Part shown: in pieces, positions 1-7,219 of the stretch
Position numbering within the stretch: position 1 is the stretch's first letter
Layout: the number at the start of each line of letters is the position of its first letter
NCBI RefSeq assembly: GCF_017308075.1
Contig: NZ_JAFKFX010000043.1
Location: 1 to 64,000, forward strand
Origin: Allobosea sp.
Lineage (GTDB): Bacteria; Pseudomonadota; Alphaproteobacteria; Rhizobiales; Beijerinckiaceae
Direction: 5' to 3'
DNA length: 64,000 nucleotides
Position numbers and translations under genes: made by a program
The notes under the pieces: generated by a model
Told to the model about the DNA's origin: nothing
What the model saw: only the letters and a program-made list of their open reading frames with translations
Databases searched by the model: none

Positions 1-146
1 CAAGGCCCATCTCAGGCGCTCTGCGGCTAGAACCTTCGACGCGCTCTGGCAGGCCGCCGGAGACATCTGCAACCTCGTCACCCCGGCCGAATCCAGAAAC
101 CTCTTCAGACATGCCGGATATGCATCCGATTAAACGTCCGAGGCTC
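1..146 (+). mobile_element. Right end of an IS630-family insertion sequence
   Basis: The window opens inside an insertion sequence. A transposase tail (2-133) is followed by only 13 bases before a TA dinucleotide at 147-148. IS630/Tc1 elements insert at TA and duplicate it. Read inward on the minus strand, the terminus starts GAGCCTCGGACGT, which is taken as the terminal inverted repeat. The left end lies outside the window, so the repeat could not be compared. The element appears to sit inside a CRISPR repeat (see 146-224). Confidence 0.75.
2..133 (+). CDS. IS630-family transposase, C-terminal fragment (cut by window edge)
   Basis: The frame is open from base 2 to TAA at 131-133 and gives 43 residues, beginning KAHLRRSAART and ending FRHAGYASD. 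This matches the usual C-terminus of IS630-family transposases (LRxxAARTxxxLWxxxGxxxxxFxPxECxNxFxxAGY). The DDE catalytic core would lie upstream, outside the window, so whether the enzyme is intact cannot be judged. It is transcribed toward the cas genes on the opposite strand. Confidence 0.8.
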   Translation, partial: KAHLRRSAARTFDALWQAAGDICNLVTPAESRNLFRHAGYASD

Positions 147-224
147 TAATCTTGAACGCCGTGCGGTTGCAGGGAAAGGACCGTTGCCGCTGGACCGCGA
201 TCTCTGAAACGCTAATCTCCATCA
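146..224 (+). CRISPR. Terminal part of a type II-C CRISPR array: one full repeat, one spacer, one repeat cut by the IS
   Basis: The 36-base unit at 189-224 starts GCTGGACCGCGATCTCTGA. Its bases 189-207 pair without interruption with the tracrRNA at 5071-5089: 15 Watson-Crick pairs (GACCGCGATCTCTGA with TCAGAGATCGCGGTC) followed by pairs that include two G-U wobbles. The string CTAATCT recurs at 146-152 and 212-218, exactly 66 bases apart, as expected for a 36-base repeat plus a 30-base spacer (159-188). The left copy begins where the IS630 element ends. The last six bases of the two repeats differ (153-158 versus 219-224), which fits a degenerate terminal repeat. The rest of the array, if retained, would lie beyond the IS outside the window. 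Confidence 0.75.
191..218 (+). promoter_or_regulatory. Possible crRNA promoter inside the CRISPR repeat
   Basis: Within the repeat, TGGACC (191-196) and TAATCT (213-218) are separated by 16 bases, a spacing compatible with a sigma-70 promoter. Type II-C arrays in Neisseria carry such promoters in each repeat, so individual spacers are transcribed separately toward cas2. The orientation here is the same. This is inferred from spacing and family behaviour. The IS insertion at 147 would have split the -10 of the preceding repeat. Confidence 0.35.
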
Positions 225-277
225 GCCCCTATCCCCTTGTAAAGAAAGAGGATAGGGGCGGTGATGGGATGTTTTTT
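220..277 (+). terminator. Rho-independent terminator of the CRISPR array
   Basis: GCCCCTATCC (225-234) pairs with GGATAGGGGC (250-259). A further CATCA/TGATG pairing at the base (220-224 with 262-266) has a two-base bulge. Six T residues follow at 272-277 on the plus strand. It directly follows the last repeat, so it should end plus-strand crRNA transcription before it runs antisense into cas2. The hairpin may also slow minus-strand transcripts leaving cas2. Confidence 0.75.
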
Positions 278-291
278 CTGCATGTTTCCGC

Positions 292-630
292 TCAGAATAG
301 CGCGAGTTGATCCGGATTTTTCCGGCTGCGTTTCCGGCGCTGGCCCGAGAACCTGACGATATTCTCATACTGCCGGTCGGTGAATGTCAGGATATGCACG
401 TCGCCGCGTGCGGGCAGATGCGCCTCGATCCGCCGCAGATAGGCCTCGAACTGCTCCTTGCCGTTGCAGAAGCGGGCATAGACCGAGAACTGGCTCTTCT
501 CGAAACCCTCGTCGAGCAGATATTCGCGAAACTTGGTCGCTGCGCGGCTCTCGACTTTGCTGGTCACGGGCAGGTCGAACATCACGAAGATCCACATGAG
601 CCGGTAACCGCTGAGCTGGGTGAGCGTCAT
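292..630 (-). CDS. cas2: CRISPR-associated endoribonuclease-fold protein Cas2
   Basis: A 112-residue protein with the Cas2 ferredoxin-like fold. The strand MWIFVMFDLPV carries the conserved Asp near the N-terminus, followed by the FREYLLDEGF helix and the SVYARFCNG segment typical of type II Cas2. Cas2 bridges two Cas1 dimers in the spacer-integration complex. The ATG (628-630) overlaps the cas1 stop in an ATGA junction, so the start is well supported and translation is probably coupled. It is the last cas gene; no csn2 or cas4 is present, which defines subtype II-C. Confidence 0.93.
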   Translation of the reverse strand: MTLTQLSGYRLMWIFVMFDLPVTSKVESRAATKFREYLLDEGFEKSQFSVYARFCNGKEQFEAYLRRIEAHLPARGDVHILTFTDRQYENIVRFSGQRRKRSRKNPDQLALF

Positions 631-1601
631 GGCGGGCGTTCCGCCGCGGGCATGGTCGAGGAGGGCTTGGGCTCCGACTCGGGAATCAGCCGGTCGAGGC
701 CCGCGATCTCGATCGGCGTTGGTGGCAAGGGCGTCACCAGTGCCGAGGCGTCGTTCGTCTCGAAGGTGCGCGCCAGCGACTGCGCCAGGCGCTGGGCCGC
801 CACGGTCACCGTGGTGACACCGTCCGCGCCCGAGAGATTGACTGCGATCAGTCCTGCGAACGCCCGCTTCGTGGCCGGGTCGACCTTGTCGAAGCCTTTT
901 GCGGCAAGGCGCAGCGCCAGCGCGTCGACCAGGGGCCGGAAGGGCTCGACGAGATCGTCGGCGAGCGCGAAGGCATTGCCGCGATTGGCGTGATGGATGC
1001 CGATCGAGGGATGCAGGCCTGCCGCGACCACCGACCGGGCGACCAGCGAGCGCAGGATGGTATAGCCATAGTTCAGGGGCCCGTTGATGTCCTGCGCATC
1101 GCGCTCGCGGCGGAAGCCCGGCCTCATCAGCAAGGGCCAGTAGCGCCGCGCCGCCTGCGCCTCGATATTGTCGGGATCGCCCGAGCGCACCTTGCGGACG
1201 AGCATGTCGAGCGCGGCGCGCTCCTTGCCATGCGCCGCGAGAATGGCGGCCTGCCAGCGCAGCTTGGCCACGATGATCCGGCTCCAGAGCTGCTTGGCGA
1301 GCGGGCGGCCGGCTGCCCATTGCGCCCGCATGCGCGCATTCTGCCCATGATGGCCGTCGAGCGGAAGCAGGACGCCGACCGGTGCATGGTTCTGCCCGCA
1401 CAGCACCAGCGGCACGCCGCGCTCGGCCAGGGCGACGGCGAGATTGGTGCTCCAGGTGACGCCATGCGCATGCACGATCACCGCCGCGATGTCGTCGAGC
1501 GGGACGCGGCCGATCTCCTGCCTGTCCTCGCTGACGAGGAGGAAGCCGCGCAGGGCGGAGAGGTGGCGGCCGTCGCTGGCGATGTCGACGACCCGCTCCA
1601 T
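627..1601 (-). CDS. cas1: CRISPR-associated integrase Cas1
   Basis: A 324-residue Cas1 of the type II class, the integrase that inserts new spacers into the array. The metal-binding residues are visible: Glu147 in the IEAQAARRYW segment, the His pair at 203-204 in GIHHANRGNAF, and the ADDLVEPFRP motif with its acidic residues near 215-219. The N-terminal beta domain includes the VIVHAHGVTW segment. It begins three bases after the cas9 stop and overlaps cas2 by four bases, so the three genes form one operon. Confidence 0.95.
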   Translation of the reverse strand: MERVVDIASDGRHLSALRGFLLVSEDRQEIGRVPLDDIAAVIVHAHGVTWSTNLAVALAERGVPLVLCGQNHAPVGVLLPLDGHHGQNARMRAQWAAGRPLAKQLWSRIIVAKLRWQAAILAAHGKERAALDMLVRKVRSGDPDNIEAQAARRYWPLLMRPGFRRERDAQDINGPLNYGYTILRSLVARSVVAAGLHPSIGIHHANRGNAFALADDLVEPFRPLVDALALRLAAKGFDKVDPATKRAFAGLIAVNLSGADGVTTVTVAAQRLAQSLARTFETNDASALVTPLPPTPIEIAGLDRLIPESEPKPSSTMPAAERPP

Positions 1602-1604
1602 GCC

Positions 1605-4600
1605 CTAGCCCTTCGGACGGGGCTTGCGAGCCGGAAAACCCGGGTCGTGGATGCGGCCGAGCTCGTCGATGCGGACCTGTCGCGCCTTCCAGCGCTGCAG
1701 CGAGCTGGGCGAGCCGTAGACATAGCGGAACGGGTCGTCCTTGTCGGCGTCGCGGGCTTTCAGGCTGCCGGCTTCCTGCGGCGGTGCCAGCACGAGCGAA
1801 CCGGCGGAGAACTTGACGACGCGCATCAGCTCGCGCTCACCGTCGCGCTCGATCGCGACGACGTCGTTCTGCTGGAGCGAGAGGACCTTGCGCGCCGTCG
1901 GGTTGTCGGCGCGGATCGGCGAGCTCCAACCCGGCTGGTGTGCTTCGAACATCGAGACGACCTCGTCCTTCCACCTGCCGGTCTTCAATTCCCAGACATC
2001 GAAGCGGTAATTGGAGTCGCCCTTATAGGCCTTGTAGGCGCGCCCCTCCCGGTTGCGGATCGGGATGACGGAGAGCGGCTCGACGACGCGGATGCGGCGT
2101 AGCCCTGGATAGGAGCGCGGTCCGCGCTCGGGATGGCCGAAGCTGCGCATTGCCTGCTCGAAGGCCGCCCCCTCCCTGCCGGCGGTCCAGTCCTTCAGCT
2201 TCTGTTTCAGATCCTCGTCGCGGATCGCGTCGAGATCGGCCGGTTTCTTGAATGCCGAGAGCGGCTTGCGCGTGACGACGATGTCGAGCCCGCGCGCATC
2301 CTTCTCGCCGGTGAGGCCATAGGCTGTCTCGTTGTGCAGGCGCCCGGCCGTCGTATCGCGATTCGCCGGACGTCCGGCCTTGCTCGCGCTGCCATGGTCC
2401 GGGCGATGGCTCACGGTGATGGCGCGCACTGCTTCGCCTACCGCCTCCGAGAAGCCTTGCCAGGGGTCGGGGATGCCGGCGACGAGCCGGTCGGCGGCCT
2501 CATGGCCCTGGCTGCCGGCCTCGCGGGCGATGCGATTGAGCATGGCGCGATCGGTCACCGCGACGACGATGGCGTCGATCGCGTGATGGCGGTGGTCCCG
2601 GCGGTTCTTCGGCTGGCTGGCGCCGCCGGCGAGATTGTGGTCCGGCAGATGATGGTTGAGCCCCCAATTGCGCCGCAACATCTCGGTCAATCGCCCGGGC
2701 GAGACCCAGACATGGCTCGAGCCCTGGCCGGTCTCGGGGTAGAGCGCCGAAAGATATTCCCGCGCCAGCCGCGAAAGATGCTGGGTGTCGATGAGGTGGC
2801 GGGCGAGGAAGCCGCCCTGCGCATCGAAGCGGCCGAGCGCCTCCGGTTCGAAGCGCCAGCGCTTCTCCCTGGGCAGGCGTGCGGCGCGGGCGGCGATCGC
2901 TTCCCAGTCGGCATCCGGGCCGAAATGGGCGCGCAGATCGGCCCGGGCCTCGAAGGGCGTGCGCTTGCGCTTGATGCGGTTGACCTCGCGCAGGCAGAGG
3001 ACGCGATTGCCGTTGGAATCGTCGAGCGTGGCGCTGAAGGGCAGGATGTGATCGATTTCGACCGCGCCCGAGAACAGCATGTCGAGCGAGATCTGCCGGC
3101 CGCTATAGACGCAGCGCCGGTCGAGCACATTGTCGCGGTTGAGCTCCTCCCAGAGCTTGAGCAGCGCCCGGTTGCCGCCCTTGTCGGCCTGTCCGATCTC
3201 CTGGAGCTTCCGCGAGCGCTGCTCGGCCGCCTCGCGATTCTTCCTGTTCTCGACATTGATCTCGCGCTTGCGCTCCTCGTCGAGCTTGAGCTCGCGGGCG
3301 AGCTCGATCGCGATCTCCTGCGGCGGTCCAAAACGGCGGATCAGTGCGTTGACGACGCGGCGCAGCTGGTTGAGGCCGATATGCACGGTCGGGTTGGTCA
3401 GCCGTCCCGTGCGCAGCGCCTCGTCCTGCTCATCGGGATCGGCGGTGCCGGGCAGGATGTGGCGCTCCAGTACCGCGCCGTAATAGGGCAGGGCGGGATT
3501 GCCCTTGTCGTCCTGCCAGATCCGCCCATCGCGCAGATCGGAATGATGGCCGAGCCCGGCGCGCTGCACCGCCTCGCTGTAGACGACGACCTCTTTCTCC
3601 AGCTCGGCGATCAGTGCCTTCGTCGCGGTCTCGCCGAAGCGGCCATAGCCCTCGGGCAGGCGTGCGCCGGTGACGTTCGCGGCCTGCTCGCCGGAGAGTC
3701 CGTGGGTCTGCTGCAGCCAATCCTCGAATTCGGTGATCTCGGCATCGCTTTCGAGCGTCAGCAGGCGCTCGATCACCGGCCATTGCGCCTCGGGCTTGAT
3801 GCCGAGCCAGGCCGGGCCGAGGCGGCTCTTATGGGCCATCTCGGCGGCGACCTCGTCGCCCTTCATCTCCTTGCGGTTCTCGCTCTCCTTGTTGAAGCGG
3901 GCATCGGGATCGAGCTTCAACCCCTTGCGCAGCGATTCATAGGTGACCGTCTTCCTCTGCCCGAGCTTCGAGAGCAGGGCGTCGCGCTGCGGCCTGTCGA
4001 GCGGGCGTGCTTCCGCCCCAGGCAGCACGATCCTCAACGCGTTGAGCTCTTCCAGCAGGCGCCGACGCTGGAACAGCGGATGCGCCTTGGGCAGGCGCGG
4101 TTCCGGTGGCAGCAAGGTGCAGAAGCCGATCTTCGGTTCCCTCAGCGGGCGCTGATGGAAGATGATCTCGTAGAACTGCTCGCGCCTTTCGGGTGTCAGC
4201 ACGGCGGGGTGATGCAGCGCCTGCGCCTGCCAGATCGCAGCGAACTCCTCTTCCAGCGTCTGCCGGTCGGGATAGAAATCATAGACCTCGCCGGCCTTGC
4301 CCGCCTCGGCATCGGGGGCGACGATCCGGGTCCGCACATGCGGGATCGCGTTGGGATCGGCGGCGCCTGCCCGGCGCTTGTGCAGGAACTCGCCGAACGT
4401 CCTCGCGTCCGCTTGCGCCATCTGCTCGTGCAGCCGGGCGACGCCGATCCTGATCATCCCGGCATCGTCGTTGCGGCCGCGGTCGGTCTTGCGATTCGAC
4501 TTGAAGCCGCGCCGCTGGTTCAGGTGGAACAGCGCTCGGCCGAGATGGGCTGGCGGCAAGGCTTCGTCCAGCGCCCGCGTCCGCAATTCATAGGGATCGA

Positions 4601-4889
4601 GCGCGGCAAGGGCCCGGCGGGTCTCGTCATCTGCGGGGAAAAAGCCGGCCAGCGTCAGATATTTGAGCAGGGCCGCCTGGCGCTGCTTGAAGCGGTCGCG
4701 TCGGCGCCGCATGGCGCGGGCGTCGCGGCGTCCGCCCGCCAAAGATGCCCCCGATTTTGGCTCGCGCCCATCGGAGAAGATGCGGGAGCCGGCGGCCTCG
4801 ACACCTTCCGGAGCGCCCTGGTCGTCGAGGCGGATAACCGCCCAGCCGAGTGAATTCGTGCCGAGATCGGCCCCCAGACGCCAACGCAT
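1605..4889 (-). CDS. cas9: Type II-C CRISPR effector nuclease Cas9
   Basis: RNA-guided DNA endonuclease of 1094 residues, the compact size of subtype II-C. RuvC-I lies in GADLGTNSLGW with Asp8. The arginine-rich bridge helix is at about 52-80, RuvC-II (IAIELARELK) has Glu529, HNH (EIDHILPFSATLDDSNGNRVL) has His614 and Asn628, and RuvC-III (HRHHAIDAIVVAV) has His769 and Asp772. All catalytic residues are present. The frame is open upstream to 4973, but the ATG at 4887-4889 places RuvC-I at the expected N-terminal position, so it was chosen. The C-terminal PAM-interacting domain ends in a basic tail. The PAM cannot be read from the sequence. Confidence 0.95.
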   Translation of the reverse strand: MRWRLGADLGTNSLGWAVIRLDDQGAPEGVEAAGSRIFSDGREPKSGASLAGGRRDARAMRRRRDRFKQRQAALLKYLTLAGFFPADDETRRALAALDPYELRTRALDEALPPAHLGRALFHLNQRRGFKSNRKTDRGRNDDAGMIRIGVARLHEQMAQADARTFGEFLHKRRAGAADPNAIPHVRTRIVAPDAEAGKAGEVYDFYPDRQTLEEEFAAIWQAQALHHPAVLTPERREQFYEIIFHQRPLREPKIGFCTLLPPEPRLPKAHPLFQRRRLLEELNALRIVLPGAEARPLDRPQRDALLSKLGQRKTVTYESLRKGLKLDPDARFNKESENRKEMKGDEVAAEMAHKSRLGPAWLGIKPEAQWPVIERLLTLESDAEITEFEDWLQQTHGLSGEQAANVTGARLPEGYGRFGETATKALIAELEKEVVVYSEAVQRAGLGHHSDLRDGRIWQDDKGNPALPYYGAVLERHILPGTADPDEQDEALRTGRLTNPTVHIGLNQLRRVVNALIRRFGPPQEIAIELARELKLDEERKREINVENRKNREAAEQRSRKLQEIGQADKGGNRALLKLWEELNRDNVLDRRCVYSGRQISLDMLFSGAVEIDHILPFSATLDDSNGNRVLCLREVNRIKRKRTPFEARADLRAHFGPDADWEAIAARAARLPREKRWRFEPEALGRFDAQGGFLARHLIDTQHLSRLAREYLSALYPETGQGSSHVWVSPGRLTEMLRRNWGLNHHLPDHNLAGGASQPKNRRDHRHHAIDAIVVAVTDRAMLNRIAREAGSQGHEAADRLVAGIPDPWQGFSEAVGEAVRAITVSHRPDHGSASKAGRPANRDTTAGRLHNETAYGLTGEKDARGLDIVVTRKPLSAFKKPADLDAIRDEDLKQKLKDWTAGREGAAFEQAMRSFGHPERGPRSYPGLRRIRVVEPLSVIPIRNREGRAYKAYKGDSNYRFDVWELKTGRWKDEVVSMFEAHQPGWSSPIRADNPTARKVLSLQQNDVVAIERDGERELMRVVKFSAGSLVLAPPQEAGSLKARDADKDDPFRYVYGSPSSLQRWKARQVRIDELGRIHDPGFPARKPRPKG

Positions 4890-5035
4890 ATCCTGCCCCC
4901 AGCGTGGCGCTTCCGCCTGGCTGTCGCAATCAGGGATTGCGTTGGGAGTTGCGCCTAAGCCGAGGGTAGTCACCGGTTCGGCGCGTCGTCAAGAAACTCT
5001 CAGGCGGCGCAAGATTTCTTCTTGTGGGGACGTAA

Positions 5036-5063
5036 TTGACTGTTGGGCATTCCGCTGTATCTT
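5036..5063 (+). promoter_or_regulatory. tracrRNA promoter
   Basis: TTGACT (5036-5041) and TATCTT (5058-5063) are separated by 16 bases. Transcription would begin near 5070, just before the anti-repeat. It lies in the 4890-5213 gap upstream of cas9 and points away from it. The remainder of the gap before 5036 presumably holds the cas9 promoter, but no clear boxes were seen there. Confidence 0.65.
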
Positions 5064-5069
5064 AAAGAC

Positions 5070-5148
5070 TTCAGAGATCGCGGTCTGGCTGTTAACAAGC
5101 AGTCATGTCTGCACCAGATAAGGGCGGCGCTCCGGCGTCGCCTTTTTT
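5070..5148 (+). ncRNA. tracrRNA of the type II-C CRISPR-Cas system
   Basis: A small RNA of about 79 nt. The anti-repeat (5071-5089, TCAGAGATCGCGGTCTGGC) is complementary to the first 19 bases of the CRISPR repeat at 189-207, with G-U pairs at two positions. It is followed by a short stem built on GCAG/CTGC (about 5099-5112) and a terminator hairpin at 5123-5142 with six T residues. The anti-repeat, promoter and terminator together make this assignment firm. It sits divergently upstream of cas9, a common II-C arrangement. RNase III processing of the duplex is expected from the family. Confidence 0.88.
5123..5148 (+). terminator. tracrRNA terminator
   Basis: An eight-pair stem (GGCGGCGC with GCGTCGCC, one G-U pair) closes a TCCG loop and is followed by TTTTTT at 5143-5148. 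It doubles as the 3' hairpin of tracrRNA that Cas9 normally binds. Confidence 0.88.
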
Positions 5149-5262
5149 GTTTCTACCATCCGGTGGTGGTGATTTTCATGGCCGGGCCATGAACCGGCCA
5201 GCGCAGAGCTGGGATGCACGACCCGTTCGAACCATGGTCGCGCGAGGCGTTTGCTTGCACTT

Positions 5263-5291
5263 TTGACAAGAACAAAATAAGAACATTCTGG
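5263..5291 (+). promoter_or_regulatory. Promoter with an overlapping LexA (SOS) box
   Basis: GAACAAAATAAGAAC at 5270-5284 is GAACN7GAAC, the complement of the alphaproteobacterial LexA consensus GTTCN7GTTC. It lies immediately behind a TTGACA -35 box (5263-5268), between the -35 and the expected -10 near 5286. LexA bound there would block the promoter. The downstream gene at 5304 is therefore predicted to be induced by DNA damage. Confidence 0.75.
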
Positions 5292-5303
5292 AATCGGAGC
5301 TGG

Positions 5304-5588
5304 ATGAGGGCGGTTGAGATGCGGATTCGGCGAACCTGGCCGGAGATCGACCATTTGTTTCATGTCGAGGCCGAAGGCGGCGAGCGGATCGCCGTCATCA
5401 CGCACGACAAATACGCGCCGCGCGGCTCGCCTCGCTGGCATTGGGCGATGTCCGGAAAGCGCCGGGCTGCCGCGGCCGGATTCGGGCGCTGCCACGACAT
5501 CGAGGAGGTGAAGCGCAGGATTCGCGAGAGCCTGCCTGAAGGCGCGGCGGCCGCATCGCGCAGGGGTGGCCGCGACTGCTTGGCCTGA
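5304..5588 (+). CDS. Small protein of unknown function, predicted SOS-regulated
   Basis: A 94-residue protein that I do not recognise. The frame is open from 5214, but that part overlaps the promoter and LexA box. The ATG at 5304 has GGAG at 5296-5299 and lies 20 bases after the box, so it was chosen. The sequence is basic and tryptophan-containing (RIRRTWPEIDHLF, HWAMSGKRRAA), has no signal peptide or membrane segment, and ends in a charged helix (IEEVKRRIRESL) and a low-complexity tail. It follows the tracrRNA terminator and stands alone. The LexA box implies a role in the DNA-damage response, but nothing more specific can be said. Confidence 0.6.
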   Translation: MRAVEMRIRRTWPEIDHLFHVEAEGGERIAVITHDKYAPRGSPRWHWAMSGKRRAAAAGFGRCHDIEEVKRRIRESLPEGAAAASRRGGRDCLA

Positions 5589-5592
5589 AGCA

Positions 5593-5606
5593 TTTTCGCG
5601 CGAAAA
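5593..5606. terminator. Palindrome between convergent genes
   Basis: TTTTCGCGCGAAAA is a perfect 14-base palindrome between the stop of the SOS-box gene and the stop of the convergent MFS gene. It may act as a weak bidirectional terminator; no long T run follows. Confidence 0.35.
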
Positions 5607-5609
5607 GGC

Positions 5610-6863
5610 TCAGAGTTCGCTTTGGCGGGGGCGCGGCCCGAGATCGGGGAGCGAGGTCTCGGCGGGCGTGCGGGCCGCGGCGGCCTCCGGCGCGATCGGA
5701 TTGGTCAGGATGCGCATCGCGAAATAGCTCGCGACCGCCAGCGAGAGCACGCCGATATAGAGCAGCAGACCTTGCGGCCCGACGATCTGCATCACGGCGG
5801 TCGCGACCAGCGGGCCGATCGTCGCCCCGACGCTCCACAGGAAGAGCAGCCCTGCCGAGAGGCCGACGGCCTGGTCGCGGCCGAGCCGGAAATAGGCGTG
5901 GGTCACCGCCACCGTATAGAGCGGCACGCTGCAGCCGCCGGTGAGCGCGAACAGGCCGTAGAGCCACCAGTCGCGCTGCGTCGTGCCTGACAGGAAAAGC
6001 GCGCCGAGCGTTGCAGCGGACAGGGCGGTCGCCGCGGTGGCACCGAGCAGGACGCGACGGCTGTCGACCCGGTCGGCGAGCCAGCCGATCGGCCATTGCA
6101 GCAGGAGCGCGCCGAGCTGGATCACCGCGGTCAGCAGGAGCGCGCGCTGCTGGCCGAGCCCGATCAGGATGCCATAGGCCGGAACGACATTGGTCAGCGG
6201 CCCGCTGACCAGGCCGACATAGAGGCAGCCGATCACGGCGGCCGGGGCCTGCTGCCAGAGCGTCTTGAGGCGGACCGAGACCAGTTCGGCCGATTCCGGG
6301 CCCTTCGCCCGGGTAAGGCTCACCGGAATCAGCGCGATCGAGAAGGCGACGCTGGCGATCAGGAAGACGTCATGGGTCTGGATCGCGACATAGCCGATGC
6401 CGACCTGCGAGCCGATCAGGGCCAGCCGGTTCAGAATCTGGTAGATGCCGAAGATCCGGCCGCGATGGCTCGAGCGGGCCTGGCCGCTGATCCAGCTCTC
6501 GATGCAGATGCTGTGGCCGGCCGCCGCGACGCCCATGACGAAGCGCGTCAGGCTCCACCATTCGACCGGCAGGACCGGAAAGCTGAGCGTCAGCGCCGCC
6601 TGCAGCGAGGCGAACACCGCAAAGCCGCGAATATGGCCGACGCGCCGGATCAGCGCCGGAATCCAGAAGCAGCCGAGCAGGAAGCCAACCGAATAGGCCG
6701 AGCCGACCAGGCCGATCAGCAGCAGCGGCTGCTCCTCCAGGGCCATGCGCAGCGGCACGACCGTGTTCATGATCGTGCTCGCGACCTGCAGGATCAGCGC
6801 GCCGGTGACGATGGCGCCGAGCGCCGCGACCGAGCCGGTTTGCGGTTTCGAGACGTCGCTCAC
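5610..6863 (-). CDS. MFS transporter, YcaD-like
   Basis: Inner-membrane transporter of the major facilitator superfamily with twelve predicted membrane segments. The first is VAALGAIVTGALILQVAST, and the GCFWIPALIRRVGHIRGF region resembles the MFS loop 2-3 signature. The layout recalls YcaD-type exporters, but the substrate is unknown. The frame is open to 7013; the upstream part is not membrane-like, and the GTG at 6863 just before the first hydrophobic segment gives 417 residues. That start is a judgement, since no strong ribosome site is seen. It diverges from a second MFS gene at 7220. Confidence 0.75.
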   Translation of the reverse strand: MSDVSKPQTGSVAALGAIVTGALILQVASTIMNTVVPLRMALEEQPLLLIGLVGSAYSVGFLLGCFWIPALIRRVGHIRGFAVFASLQAALTLSFPVLPVEWWSLTRFVMGVAAAGHSICIESWISGQARSSHRGRIFGIYQILNRLALIGSQVGIGYVAIQTHDVFLIASVAFSIALIPVSLTRAKGPESAELVSVRLKTLWQQAPAAVIGCLYVGLVSGPLTNVVPAYGILIGLGQQRALLLTAVIQLGALLLQWPIGWLADRVDSRRVLLGATAATALSAATLGALFLSGTTQRDWWLYGLFALTGGCSVPLYTVAVTHAYFRLGRDQAVGLSAGLLFLWSVGATIGPLVATAVMQIVGPQGLLLYIGVLSLAVASYFAMRILTNPIAPEAAAARTPAETSLPDLGPRPRQSEL

Positions 6864-7219
6864 GGCCGGGTCGATTCCGTGCAGGCGAACTGCCGCGAAG
6901 CGGGGCGGCGGGGCGAGAACGAATTCTGGGTCAACACGGCGTTCTCGCGAAATCGATTGCCGGCCACAGTAGCTGCCGGCAGGAATAGCATGTCCGTCCG
7001 GATAAGCCCCCAAATTTTGGCGGAACTGAGCATGCCGACCGGCCGAGTGGCGGCATCGCCGTCATGCGCTGGGCGCAGCCGCGGGCGGAGCGCCTTTCAC
7101 CGGCGCGCCCTTGCGGTTTGCGCCGAGGGGCGGCTTCAGTGCGGTGAGAGGCGAGGCCGCGAGCGGGCCAGGGAGCGGGACTTGTCGGAGACTGTGAACA
7201 GGGGCGTTTCCGCACCGGC
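6864..7219. other. Divergent intergenic region between two MFS genes
   Basis: This 356-base gap should hold promoters for both MFS genes. The only clear structure is an inverted repeat, GCGAGAACG (6913-6921) and CGTTCTCGC (6940-6948), with an 18-base loop. It may be a regulator site or hairpin in the 5' region of the leftward gene. No gene was recognised here. Confidence 0.5.

Noticed and set aside
189-224. A longer intact CRISPR array inside the window
   Set aside because: Only one full repeat and one partial repeat with the right 66-base period are visible; no further copies were seen from 1 to 291.
2133-4853. A 906-residue open frame opposite cas9
   Set aside because: It mirrors the codon positions of cas9, has no recognisable domain and no ribosome site; a GC-driven shadow.
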